In this document: piece after piece, positions 16,269 through 24,423 of the stretch | How positions within the stretch are numbered: position 1 is the stretch's first letter | How the letters are laid out: the number at the start of each line of letters is the position of its first letter | Assembly: GCF_947499585.1 (NCBI RefSeq) | Contig: NZ_CANMOO010000003.1 | Location: 186,001-250,000, forward strand | Origin: an uncultured Allomuricauda sp. | GTDB taxonomy: Bacteria; Bacteroidota; Bacteroidia; Flavobacteriales; Flavobacteriaceae | Length of the DNA: 64,000 bases | Direction of reading: 5' to 3' | The notes under the pieces: generated by a model | Databases searched by the model: none | Told to the model about the DNA's origin: nothing | Seen by the model: the letters and a program-made list of their open reading frames with translations, nothing else | Translations under genes and position numbers: made by a program

Positions 16269-17543
16269 GTGAAAATAACATCAGCAGAAGAAGTAGTAAA
16301 TGTGGTTAAATCAGGTGACCGTGTCTTTTTACAGGGAGCGGCCATGACCCCGAATGAACTTATCGATGCACTTTGTGAGCGCTATAAGGAGTTAAATGAT
16401 GTTGAGGTTATTTCAATTCATACTGAGGGAGACGCCAAATACACCCAAGAACCATATACCAAAGCCTTTACTTTGAATTCCTGCTTTGTGGGAGGTAATG
16501 TAAGGAAAAGTGTAAATACCCCTAATGCGGGATACATTCCTATTTTTTTAAGTGAGATTCCATGGTTGTTCAAAAGAAATATTTTGCCATTGGATGTTGC
16601 TATTGTGCAAGTTTCAAGTCCAGATAAACATGGCTATTGTTCTTTAGGAGTTTCTGTGGATGTGGCCCTGCCAGCCATTAGAACGGCTAAAAAAATTATT
16701 GCTCAGATTAACCCGTATGTTCCAAGAACACATGGAACAGGAATAATTCATATTGATCAAATTGAATGCGCTACTGAAGTAAATAGACCCATCCATGAGC
16801 ATGAAGCAGGGATTATTTCAGATTTAGAACATAAGATAGGATCAAATGTGGCCTCTTTAATTGAAAATGGTGCCACATTACAAATGGGTATCGGTAACAT
16901 TCCCAATGCAGTACTCGCTAATTTAAATAATCACAAACGTTTGGGAATTCATACGGAAATGTTTTCTGACGGTGTGCTGCCACTGATTGAAAGTGGTGTG
17001 ATTACTGGGGAGGAGAAAGTGGTGAAGAATGGGAAGATTGTAAGCTGTTTTGCCGTAGGCTCTAGAAAATTATATGATTTCATTGATGATAACCCCATAT
17101 GCGATTTTAGGGATTCTGGATACACAAATGATACAGCAAGAATAAGAAGAAACCCAAAGGTGACCGCTATAAATAGTGCCATTGAGATTGATTTAACAGG
17201 TCAAGTATGTGCTGATACTATTGGAAGTTATCAATTTTCTGGAGTGGGAGGTCAAATGGACTTTATTAGAGGAGCTTCACTTTCTGATGGGGGGAAACCC
17301 ATTTTTGCTATGTCGTCCGCCACTAAAAAGGGGACTTCTAAAATTGTTCCTTTTTTGAAAGAAGGTGCAGGGGTGACCACAACTCGTGCCCACATCCATC
17401 ATGTTGCTACAGAACATGGAGTGGTAAACCTTTATGGGAGAAATTTACAGCAACGTGCACGAGCATTGATTTCAATTGCTCATCCAGACCATCAAGAAGT
17501 CTTGGAGAAGGCCGCGTATGAAAGATTTAATGGAAGAGGATAA
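16269..17543 (+). CDS. acetyl-CoA hydrolase / CoA-transferase family protein
   Basis: A 424-residue class I CoA-transferase-like enzyme of the acetyl-CoA hydrolase / 4-hydroxybutyrate CoA-transferase group. It starts with GTG. Typical parts are FLQGAAMTPNELIDAL at the N-terminus, SSPDKHGYCSLGVSVD, the GIGNIPNAVL segment, HTEMFSDGVLPLIESG and the C-terminal FSGVGGQMDFIRGAS region. It interconverts acetyl-CoA and acetate or exchanges CoA between short acids. It begins 11 bases after the SafE-like gene with no visible promoter or terminator, so it is probably read from the micro-oxic oxidase promoter, fitting acetate formation when oxygen is limiting. Substrate preference is not determined. Confidence 0.9.
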   Translation: MKITSAEEVVNVVKSGDRVFLQGAAMTPNELIDALCERYKELNDVEVISIHTEGDAKYTQEPYTKAFTLNSCFVGGNVRKSVNTPNAGYIPIFLSEIPWLFKRNILPLDVAIVQVSSPDKHGYCSLGVSVDVALPAIRTAKKIIAQINPYVPRTHGTGIIHIDQIECATEVNRPIHEHEAGIISDLEHKIGSNVASLIENGATLQMGIGNIPNAVLANLNNHKRLGIHTEMFSDGVLPLIESGVITGEEKVVKNGKIVSCFAVGSRKLYDFIDDNPICDFRDSGYTNDTARIRRNPKVTAINSAIEIDLTGQVCADTIGSYQFSGVGGQMDFIRGASLSDGGKPIFAMSSATKKGTSKIVPFLKEGAGVTTTRAHIHHVATEHGVVNLYGRNLQQRARALISIAHPDHQEVLEKAAYERFNGRG

Positions 17544-17554
17544 AGTATAGTACA

Positions 17555-18061
17555 ATGCCAAGACCTAAGACAAAGGAAGAGTTGCTGGAGTTGAGCCTTG
17601 CTAACTACCAAAAGCTGAATGATTTTATCCATTCTTTCTCCAAAACGGAACAAGAGAAAGATTTTCCTAAAGGTACAATGAACAGAAATATTAGAGACGT
17701 TTTGGGACATCTGCATCATTGGCATTTAATGTTTTTGAATTGGTACGAGGTTGGAATGAAAGGCGAGAAGCCGAGTATTCCTGCGGAAGGGTATAATTGG
17801 CGCACACTACCTGCCTTGAATAAGAAAATTCATGAAAAGTATATGAGCTTGGATTTGGATGAGGTGAGAGAAAGATTCAATACCTCTCATACCAAAATAA
17901 CGAACTTAGTGGTTAGCCATTCCAATAAAGAATTATTTGTGCGCAAACATTATGGTTGGACAGGCAATAATGCAATGGGAGCTTATATTATTGGAGTTTT
18001 ATCAAGCCATTACGATTGGGCCCATAAACTAATTAAAAAGGCTAAAAAGGCTAAAAAGTAA
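17555..18061 (+). CDS. ClbS/DfsB-like four-helix (DinB superfamily) protein
   Basis: A 168-residue soluble protein of the ClbS/DfsB family. It starts PRPKTKEELLELSLANYQKL, followed by NRNIRDVLGHLHHWHLMFLNWY (His-rich helix typical of DinB folds), EGYNWR and YIIGVLSSHYDWAHKLIKKAKK at the end. ClbS itself is a colibactin cyclopropane hydrolase, but most homologues have no known role. The last codons contain a short 9-base repeat (aaaaaggct) coding Lys-Ala-Lys. It is 11 bases after the CoA-transferase gene and just before a strong terminator, so it closes the oxidase-linked transcript. Confidence 0.85.
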   Translation: MPRPKTKEELLELSLANYQKLNDFIHSFSKTEQEKDFPKGTMNRNIRDVLGHLHHWHLMFLNWYEVGMKGEKPSIPAEGYNWRTLPALNKKIHEKYMSLDLDEVRERFNTSHTKITNLVVSHSNKELFVRKHYGWTGNNAMGAYIIGVLSSHYDWAHKLIKKAKKAKK

Positions 18062-18063
18062 AA

Positions 18064-18095
18064 AGAAAGGGAAACTATCAACAGTTTCCCTTTCT
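18064..18095. terminator. bidirectional Rho-independent terminator
   Basis: A 13-bp perfect stem (AGAAAGGGAAACT with AGTTTCCCTTTCT) and a six-base loop lie three bases after the ClbS-like stop. A-rich sequence on the left and T-rich on the right allow it to work on both strands, separating this operon from the convergent hemN-usp unit. Confidence 0.85.
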
Positions 18096-18136
18096 TCTTT
18101 AATTGCATAAAAAAACCAATCAAAAAATACAATCAA

Positions 18137-18958
18137 TCAAATTTTAAAAGTTATTACCGGGGTATTGGAATGGTTGGCTATGTCCTCACCAATACTTCCC
18201 ATGAAAAAGTGAGACAGCCCTTTTCTACCATGTGTTGGAATTCCAATAAGATCCGCTGCGATAGTCTCGCCATAATTTAGAACCCCTTTTTCAACAGTAT
18301 AGTCATTATAGATTTCTACTTCCAGTCCTAATTTGGCGATATTCAGAAGTTTTGAAATTCTAGTATAGGTGTCTTCCGTGCTTAAGAACTCGTCTCCTGG
18401 TGTATTAATATAAACGGGGTATAGTTTCGATTTAAAAAGTTTGGCAATGTCGACAGCCTTTTTTAATGCGGGAACGTTTTCTTCTTTAAAATCACAAGCG
18501 AAAACGAAGCGATCCGCTTGAAACTTTTCAATATCGCCCTTAATGACCAACACAGGGATTTCTGAGCTACGTACCACACGTTCCGTATTGGAACCTATAA
18601 AAATCTCTTGTAATCCATCAGTGCCATGAGATCCCATTACAATTAAATCTACATTGTGCTTTCTCGCTATCTCATCTACTTCACTAAAAACTTTGTAGTG
18701 CTTTATAATAGGAGTCATTTTTACTCCTTTGAGATATGGTTTGTCCAAAAAATCAACAAATCGTTGCTCTCCCATTTTTATTAGGTGTACCACTTGTTCT
18801 TGGGCAACATATCCAGACTCGCTCATGATGGAAGGAGAAAGTTCCAGCATGTGCAATATGAACAACTCGGCATCTTGCTGTTTTGCAATGTCCGCTGCTA
18901 CTTTTAGGGCTTTTTCTGATTGTTCTGAAAAATCTATAGGTACTATGATACTTTTCAT
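18137..18958 (-). CDS. tandem universal stress protein (UspA family)
   Basis: A 273-residue protein with two Usp units. The first begins MKSIIVPIDFSEQSEKAL and has VMGSHGTDGLQEIFIGSNTERVVRSSEIPVLVI; the second ends IGIPTHGRKGLSHFFMGSIGEDIANHSNTPVITFKI. Both contain a G-2x-G-9x-G-S/T nucleotide motif, unlike the tandem Usp at 5350 whose second half is degenerate. It follows hemN by 18 bases on the minus strand and is probably cotranscribed with it from the FNR-type promoter at 20356-20399, coupling a stress protein to anaerobic heme synthesis. Confidence 0.93.
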   Translation of the reverse strand: MKSIIVPIDFSEQSEKALKVAADIAKQQDAELFILHMLELSPSIMSESGYVAQEQVVHLIKMGEQRFVDFLDKPYLKGVKMTPIIKHYKVFSEVDEIARKHNVDLIVMGSHGTDGLQEIFIGSNTERVVRSSEIPVLVIKGDIEKFQADRFVFACDFKEENVPALKKAVDIAKLFKSKLYPVYINTPGDEFLSTEDTYTRISKLLNIAKLGLEVEIYNDYTVEKGVLNYGETIAADLIGIPTHGRKGLSHFFMGSIGEDIANHSNTPVITFKI

Positions 18959-18976
18959 TTTTTTTAGATTTAAGGA

Positions 18977-20335
18977 TTAAACGGTCATAGAGAACAAACG
19001 TGTCTCTGGTTTTTTTCGATGCAGTTTTAAGTCAAAGGCCATGCTTATATTTCTAATAAAAGGCTTTCCTTTTTCGGTCACTTTAATTTGATTTGCTCCA
19101 ATTTCAACTAGGCCGTCAGACTCTAGTTCTGATAAGTTCTCAATGATTTTTTGAAAATCGTTTATTCTTGTTTCTCCCAATTCCCAGCTTGTTTCAAACT
19201 GGCACATAAGATTAAGAATATGCTTTCTCATAATTTGGTCTTCATCGGTCAAGATATGGCCTCTAAAAATTGGGATGACACCATGAGATACTAAATGTTC
19301 GTATTCCTCGATACTTTTTACATTTTGCGCAAATCCGTACCAACTATCACCTATGCTTGAGGCTCCCAGGCCTATCATTAATTTTGTTTTAGAGGATGTA
19401 TAGCCCATAAAGTTTCGGTGTAACGTTCCATTTGCCATAGCAGTGTACAAACTATCCGTACTAAGGGAAAAATGGTCCATGCCCACATCCTTATATCCAA
19501 AATCCGTAAGCATTTTCTTCCCTAATTCGTATTGCCTTTTTTTATCGTGGGAAGTCGGTAAATCCGTTTCCTTATAACCACGTTGGCCATTACCTTTCAA
19601 CCAGGGAACATGGGCATAACTATAAAAGGCAATTCTATCTGGCTTAAGAATATTGGTCTTTAAAATGGTTTCCTTAACGTCATCAATGTTTTGAAAAGGA
19701 AGACCATAAATAATATCGTGTCCAACAGAAGTATACCCTATTTCTCTAGCCCATTCAGTTACTTTTTTTACATTTTCAAAAGGCTGTATTCTATTGATGG
19801 CCTTTTGAACAGTTTCATTATAATCTTGCACTCCAAAACAGACTCTTCTGAACCCTACATCAAAAAGAGCCTGCAAGTGTGCTTTTGTTGTGTTGTTTGG
19901 GTGTCCTTCAAAACTAAACTCAGGATCTTCAGCTTTTTTTCCATGCCTCAGGATACCATTTACCAGCAGTTTTAAATGCTCAGGGGAGAAAAAGGTAGGG
20001 GTGCCCCCACCAAGGTGTATCTCTTTTATTGTTGGTTTAGAACTAAATAGTTCGCAATACAGCTGCCATTCTTTAAGAATTGTTTTTATATAGGGCAGTT
20101 CAAGTTCGTGTCTTTTTGTAATACGTTTATGACAGCCACAGAAAGTGCACATACTTTCACAAAATGGAAGATGTATGTATATGCTTATTCCATCTTCTGG
20201 ATTCTCTTGAAAGGCCTTTAAAATGCTTTCCTTCCAAAGTTTGCCAGAGAAACTCTCCAAGTCCCAATAAGGAACAGTGGGATAACTGGTGTACCGAGGC
20301 CCCGGCACATTATATTTTTGAACAAGTCCGCACAT
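18977..20335 (-). CDS. hemN: oxygen-independent coproporphyrinogen III oxidase HemN
   Basis: A 452-residue radical-SAM enzyme that converts coproporphyrinogen III to protoporphyrinogen IX without oxygen. Landmarks are QKYNVPGPRYTSYPT near the N-terminus, the 4Fe-4S motif CESMCTFCGCHK, GGGTPTF, the E/D-rich GHPNNTT and the HemN C-terminal helical domain. A longer frame starts at 20377, but the -7 element TAATTTTG at 20363-20356 would put transcription start downstream of it, so the ATG at 20335 is preferred, giving a leader near 16 bases and a length close to E. coli HemN. It is cotranscribed with the following usp gene and has its own FNR-type site. Confidence 0.95.
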   Translation of the reverse strand: MCGLVQKYNVPGPRYTSYPTVPYWDLESFSGKLWKESILKAFQENPEDGISIYIHLPFCESMCTFCGCHKRITKRHELELPYIKTILKEWQLYCELFSSKPTIKEIHLGGGTPTFFSPEHLKLLVNGILRHGKKAEDPEFSFEGHPNNTTKAHLQALFDVGFRRVCFGVQDYNETVQKAINRIQPFENVKKVTEWAREIGYTSVGHDIIYGLPFQNIDDVKETILKTNILKPDRIAFYSYAHVPWLKGNGQRGYKETDLPTSHDKKRQYELGKKMLTDFGYKDVGMDHFSLSTDSLYTAMANGTLHRNFMGYTSSKTKLMIGLGASSIGDSWYGFAQNVKSIEEYEHLVSHGVIPIFRGHILTDEDQIMRKHILNLMCQFETSWELGETRINDFQKIIENLSELESDGLVEIGANQIKVTEKGKPFIRNISMAFDLKLHRKKPETRLFSMTV

Positions 20336-20355
20336 AACTGTATAATGATATAGGT

Positions 20356-20399
20356 CAAAATTAGCCTTGGACATCAATAAAAAACATGATAATTATCAG
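20356..20399 (-). promoter_or_regulatory. FNR-type site plus -7 element for hemN-usp
   Basis: On the minus strand CTGATAATTATCAT (20399-20386) is followed by a perfect TAATTTTG (20363-20356) with 36.5 bp from site centre. A second, separate site for the divergent gene starts 21 bases to the right. Confidence 0.82.
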
Positions 20400-20419
20400 T
20401 ATGGCTGCAAATCTTGCAT

Positions 20420-20463
20420 ATGACAAGTATCATATTTTAAGTTTTAGGCACTTCGTAGCTTTA
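20420..20463 (+). promoter_or_regulatory. FNR-type site plus -7 element for the GCS2-CBS gene
   Basis: ATGACAAGTATCAT (20420-20433) is followed by TAGCTTTA (20456-20463), a TAnnTTTR match, at the 36.5-bp spacing. It is the only copy beginning ATGA rather than CTGA in the transcribed direction, apart from the fnr side of the shared site. Predicted leader is about 24 bases. Confidence 0.75.
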
Positions 20464-20491
20464 TTTCATACTAAATACCAAGTTCCTAAAT

Positions 20492-22339
20492 ATGGGAGAA
20501 CATATTGCCAAAAGCAAGTTTGATCAGGCAGAGCGTAAAGCATTTGTACAACATTTGCTTAATGACATTAAAGCTCTGGAATTACTTATTGAACAAGATT
20601 TAATTGAGGATGGCATTGTAAGAATAGGCGCAGAACAGGAAATGTGCCTAATGGACAATGACTTTAGGCCTTCTGGAAAATCTCTAGATGTGCTAAAAGC
20701 AGTTGATGACTCCCATTTTACAACAGAATTGGCGAGTTATAACCTTGAAATAAACTTAGATCCATTTGAATTAAAGAATGATTGCTTTTCAAGAGTTGAG
20801 GAACAATTAAGAACGTTGCTCAACAAAGCAAAAACAAAGGCAAACGAACTTGGAGCAAATATTCTGTTGACCGGAATTCTACCCACTATTAGTAAGAATG
20901 AACTAGGAATAGATTTTATGACCCCTATCCCTCGATATTATAAACTTAATGAAGTTTTAAAATCTTGCAGGGGAGACCATTTTTCCCTCAAAATAAGAGG
21001 GGTAGATGAGTTGACACTTCGTCATGATTCTGTGCTTTTTGAGGCTTGTAACACTAGTTTTCAACTTCATTTACAGATTCCTCCGGGAGATTTTATCAAG
21101 AGTTATAATTGGTCCCAGGCCATTGCTGGACCAGTCTTGGGAATTTGTTGTAATTCTCCGCTATTAATGGGTAGGGAACTATGGAAGGAGACTCGCATAG
21201 CGCTGTTTCAACAAAGTTTAGATACCAGAAAGTGGAGCTATGCATTAAAGGAACAAGTTGCCAGAGTAGGTTTTGGTAGCCATTGGCAGAAAGATTCTGT
21301 AGCAGAAATTTTTAAGGAAGATATTTCCAGTCATCGCATTATTTTGACAAAACCTATAGAAAAAAGCTCATTGCAGGTTTTTGAAAATGGCACTATCCCA
21401 AAATTAGAAGCATTGAACCTTTTCAACGGAACAGTATATCGCTGGAACCGTCCTTGTTATGGAGTTGGTAATGGAAAACCTCATCTACGTATTGAGAATA
21501 GGTACATTCCATCAGGTCCCACGGTGATAGATGAAATAGCCAATTTCGCCTTTTGGGTAGGCCTCATGATGGGTAGGCCCAAAAAGTTTGATGACATGTC
21601 CAGTATTATGGACTTTGAAGAGGCAAAACTGAATTTTATAAAATCCGCGAGAACGGGCAGACAAACTGTACTTTCTTGGTTAGGTAAACCAATAACCCTA
21701 AAAAAGCTAATCATTAATGAATTTCTTCCAATAGCTTATGAAGGTTTAAAACAATGTAATGTTGACGTTAAGGATATTAATAGATTACTGGGGATTATAG
21801 AGGCTAGAACTAAGAAAGGTACTGGAGCGGAATGGCAAGTTGAGAATTTTAGAGGTTTAAAAAAGCAAATGAAGTTGGACAGCGTTTTGGTAGAATTGAC
21901 AAAAGCCATGTATGCTAATCAACAATCCAATAAACCGGTGCATACATGGCCATCTGTAAAAGAGGCAATTAAACCAAAAGAGACCTTTCAGTGGGTAGGG
22001 CAAATTATGTCCACAAAACTGATGAAACTTTACGAGGACGATTACATCAATTTGGCTATGTCCATAATGAAATGGAACAACATCCATCATATCCCCGTTG
22101 AAAATGAAAAAGGAGAATTGGCGGGTCTTTTAACTTGGAGTCATATTGAGGGCCTGGATAAGAACCATAAAAAAAGAAATTCCAGGGTTTCCGACCTTAT
22201 GATCAAAAAAGTGGTGACTGTGCAACCAAGAACTAAAATAGAAACGGCAAAAAAGTTAATGGATGATTATCAAATTGGCTGTTTGCCAGTTTGTGTAGGC
22301 TCTAATTTGGTGGGCATCATCAGTAAAGTAGATATATAA
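20492..22339 (+). CDS. glutamate-cysteine-ligase-like (GCS2) enzyme fused to CBS pair
   Basis: A 615-residue fusion. Residues about 20-430 show the GCS2/YbdK-like ATP-dependent carboxylate-amine ligase fold: RIGAEQEMCL (metal-binding Glu residues), ELASYNLEINLDP, LRHDSVLFEACNTSFQLHLQ and RIENRYIPSGPT. Residues about 506-615 form two CBS motifs (MSTKLMKLYEDD to HIPVENEKGELAGLLTW, and VSDLMIKKVVTV to GIISKVDI), which usually bind adenine nucleotides. GCS2 enzymes join an amine to a gamma-carboxyl of glutamate or similar acids; the actual substrates are unknown here. The next gene begins one base after its stop, so the pair is translationally linked. Confidence 0.88.
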   Translation: MGEHIAKSKFDQAERKAFVQHLLNDIKALELLIEQDLIEDGIVRIGAEQEMCLMDNDFRPSGKSLDVLKAVDDSHFTTELASYNLEINLDPFELKNDCFSRVEEQLRTLLNKAKTKANELGANILLTGILPTISKNELGIDFMTPIPRYYKLNEVLKSCRGDHFSLKIRGVDELTLRHDSVLFEACNTSFQLHLQIPPGDFIKSYNWSQAIAGPVLGICCNSPLLMGRELWKETRIALFQQSLDTRKWSYALKEQVARVGFGSHWQKDSVAEIFKEDISSHRIILTKPIEKSSLQVFENGTIPKLEALNLFNGTVYRWNRPCYGVGNGKPHLRIENRYIPSGPTVIDEIANFAFWVGLMMGRPKKFDDMSSIMDFEEAKLNFIKSARTGRQTVLSWLGKPITLKKLIINEFLPIAYEGLKQCNVDVKDINRLLGIIEARTKKGTGAEWQVENFRGLKKQMKLDSVLVELTKAMYANQQSNKPVHTWPSVKEAIKPKETFQWVGQIMSTKLMKLYEDDYINLAMSIMKWNNIHHIPVENEKGELAGLLTWSHIEGLDKNHKKRNSRVSDLMIKKVVTVQPRTKIETAKKLMDDYQIGCLPVCVGSNLVGIISKVDI

Positions 22340-22340
22340 C

Positions 22341-23537
22341 ATGTCAAAAGTGTATAGCACGGCCCTTGATGAGACATTGGAAATAGGGCGGATTATAGAC
22401 CATTTAAAGGGTGAAAAAGAAGGCCCAACGGTAGTTTTTTTTGCGGGGATACATGGGAATGAACCAGCCGGAATATTTGCGCTTAAACATGTTATGCGTG
22501 AATTGAAGCTTCAACAAAGGTCTATTCTGGGCGAAGTTTATGCCATAGCGGGAAATCTTAGAGCACTGGAAAAAAATGTTAGATTTCTCGATGAAGACTT
22601 AAATAGGATTTGGTCTCCAGAAAAAGTGAAGCATATCCAACAAAAAAAGGAAGAGCTTAAAGGTGATGAAAATGAATTACTTGAATTACATGAGTTATTG
22701 AGTGAAATACTTAAGAAAAGTGCTTCTCCTCTTTATTTTATAGATCTGCATACCACTTCAAGCGAAACATCTCCTTTTGTTGTTTTAAATGATAGCCTTT
22801 TGAATAGAAAGTTTGCCTCAAACTACCCACTGCCTATTGTTTTAGGGATTGAGGAATATTTAGAAGGTGCTCTGTTGAGTTTTATAAATGAATTGGGGTA
22901 TGTCTCCTTGGGGTATGAGAGTGGTCAACATGATGAGGTAAGCGCTATCAAAAATTGTATTGACTTTATCCACTTTACCTTAGGTCTTACAGAGTCAGTT
23001 AACTTATCTAAAAGTGAGCAGACCATTCTAAAAAGCATGGTTTTAAAATCAGGCAAAGTATCTAATAAATTTTACGAAATCTACTATCAATACAATATAG
23101 AAAAAGGGAACGATTTTAAGATGTTACCTGGATTTGTCAATTTTCAAAAAATACCAAAAGGAAAAGATTTTGCCTTGGATAATGACTACATTTTAAAGGC
23201 AAAAGGGGACAGACAAATTTTTATGCCTCTATATCAGGATCAGGGTAGTGAAGGGTTTTATTATATAAGGTCAATCCCTACAATGCTTTTATGGGCTTCA
23301 AAAGGTCTTAGAAAATTAAAGGCAGACCATCTTTTGGTAAAATTTCCTGGTATTAAATGGGAATCCCTTAAAAAGGATGCAATGTTGGTTGATCAAAGAG
23401 TAGCTAGATTTCTAGCTAAATCTATTTTTCATTTACTTGGTTATAGAGCAAGACAACTGGATAAAACACATTTGGTGGTTAAAAGCAGGGAAATTGCGTC
23501 TAAAAATGAAGAATACCTAAATACAGATTGGTTTTAA
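22341..23537 (+). CDS. succinylglutamate desuccinylase / aspartoacylase-like Zn hydrolase
   Basis: A 398-residue M14-like metallohydrolase. The N-terminal domain has the Zn-ligand motif GIHGNEPAG (His and Glu), EVYAIAGNLRALEKNVRFLDEDLNRIW and FIDLHTTSSETSPF (third ligand His). The C-terminal part is a beta-rich domain with MLPGFVNFQKIPKGKDFA and RSIPTMLLW. AspA and AstE hydrolyse N-acyl amino acids; with a gamma-ligase as translational partner it may turn over the amide made by the first gene. That pairing is inference. A strong terminator follows immediately. Confidence 0.85.
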   Translation: MSKVYSTALDETLEIGRIIDHLKGEKEGPTVVFFAGIHGNEPAGIFALKHVMRELKLQQRSILGEVYAIAGNLRALEKNVRFLDEDLNRIWSPEKVKHIQQKKEELKGDENELLELHELLSEILKKSASPLYFIDLHTTSSETSPFVVLNDSLLNRKFASNYPLPIVLGIEEYLEGALLSFINELGYVSLGYESGQHDEVSAIKNCIDFIHFTLGLTESVNLSKSEQTILKSMVLKSGKVSNKFYEIYYQYNIEKGNDFKMLPGFVNFQKIPKGKDFALDNDYILKAKGDRQIFMPLYQDQGSEGFYYIRSIPTMLLWASKGLRKLKADHLLVKFPGIKWESLKKDAMLVDQRVARFLAKSIFHLLGYRARQLDKTHLVVKSREIASKNEEYLNTDWF

Positions 23538-23543
23538 ATACAA

Positions 23544-23583
23544 AAAGAGGAGGCCTAAGTAGACTTACTTAGGCCTCCTCTTT
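23544..23583. terminator. bidirectional Rho-independent terminator
   Basis: A 17-bp perfect stem (AAAGAGGAGGCCTAAGT with its complement) around a six-base loop lies between the hydrolase stop and the convergent tonB stop. It is long and GC-rich, with A and T runs on the two sides, and should stop transcription from both directions. Confidence 0.9.
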
Positions 23584-23595
23584 CTATGAATTGTT

Positions 23596-24318
23596 TTATT
23601 GTAGTACAAAATTTATGGGGATAGCATATTTTACCTTAACGGGCTTTCCGCGTTGTATTCCAGGTTTTACAGTGGGTAAACCTGCAATGATACGTGCTGC
23701 TTCTTTTTCCAACAATCGATCAGGCCCTCTTTTTTCAATATTCCTTACTCTACCTTGGGAGTCTATTACAAATTGAACATATACCTTACCTGATATTCGC
23801 ATTTCAAGGGCCGTTGGTGGATATTTGAAGTTTTTTATTATGTGTTCTTGTATTTTCTTACTGAAGCAAACTTTTCGTTCCTCTTCAGTTTGCAAATTTT
23901 CGCACCCTGGGAATACGGGAACATGTTCAATGACTGCAAAAGGAACAACCTCTTCTTCTTCAACTTCTCCCACTTCTACATCATCTACACTGATAGCATC
24001 TTCAATATAAATTTCTTGACTACTTTCTGTGCTTTCAATAACCGTTTCTTCCACATCCTCTACGTCTTCAACAATTTCAATTACATCTGGAGCGGATGGG
24101 GGTGGCGGGGGAGGTGTGGTTTTTACAATTTCCGTTATGGGAACGTCTTCTTTAAGATCATCCGTTACCTGAGCTATTTCCAAAACTTTGGATTCTTTCT
24201 CGTATGTCTTCACTTCAAATGATTGCCATGTTACAAACAATATAGAAGTAAGACCTATCATAAAATAGAGACCGCTATTGCGCCCTATATCTGCGTTTGG
24301 ATTCTTTTTTGGTTTCAT
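23596..24318 (-). CDS. TonB-family energy transducer
   Basis: A 240-residue TonB-like protein. One membrane anchor lies near residues 16-32 (GLYFMIGLTSILFVTW). A periplasmic Pro run (TTPPPPPPSAP) and a long acidic Glu/Asp/Val-rich spacer (about 75-130) follow. The C-terminal TonB domain (about 140-240) has the Bacteroidota form VFPGCE...VCF, then FKYPPTALEMRISGKVYVQFVIDSQGRV and VKYAIPINFVLQ. It passes energy from ExbB/ExbD to outer-membrane receptors. No exb genes are adjacent; a set occurs at 47.5-49.9 kb. It has its own FNR-type promoter, unexpected for a TonB gene, so it may serve a receptor needed in low oxygen. Confidence 0.92.
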   Translation of the reverse strand: MKPKKNPNADIGRNSGLYFMIGLTSILFVTWQSFEVKTYEKESKVLEIAQVTDDLKEDVPITEIVKTTPPPPPPSAPDVIEIVEDVEDVEETVIESTESSQEIYIEDAISVDDVEVGEVEEEEVVPFAVIEHVPVFPGCENLQTEEERKVCFSKKIQEHIIKNFKYPPTALEMRISGKVYVQFVIDSQGRVRNIEKRGPDRLLEKEAARIIAGLPTVKPGIQRGKPVKVKYAIPINFVLQ

Positions 24319-24340
24319 GACTTTTCTTATTTAACTGATA

Positions 24341-24384
24341 TAAAGTTAGATAGGACAGATATCAAAAAATATGATAATAATCAG
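24341..24384 (-). promoter_or_regulatory. FNR-type site plus -7 element for tonB
   Basis: On the minus strand CTGATTATTATCAT (24384-24371) is followed by TAACTTTA (24348-24341) at the 36.5-bp spacing. The predicted start of transcription is about 18 bases before the tonB ATG at 24318. Confidence 0.78.
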
Positions 24385-24423
24385 TTCAGATAGGTAAATA
24401 GTCTTTTAAAAAGTTGAATTGTT

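Noticed and set aside
18035..18061. Short repeat coding Lys-Lys-Ala at the ClbS-like C-terminus
   Set aside because: Only three imperfect copies of nine bases; normal low complexity at a Lys-rich tail, not a mobile or regulatory repeat.
20336..20377. Longer HemN start
   Set aside because: It lies upstream of, and partly within, the hemN -7 element; the ATG at 20335 fits family length.
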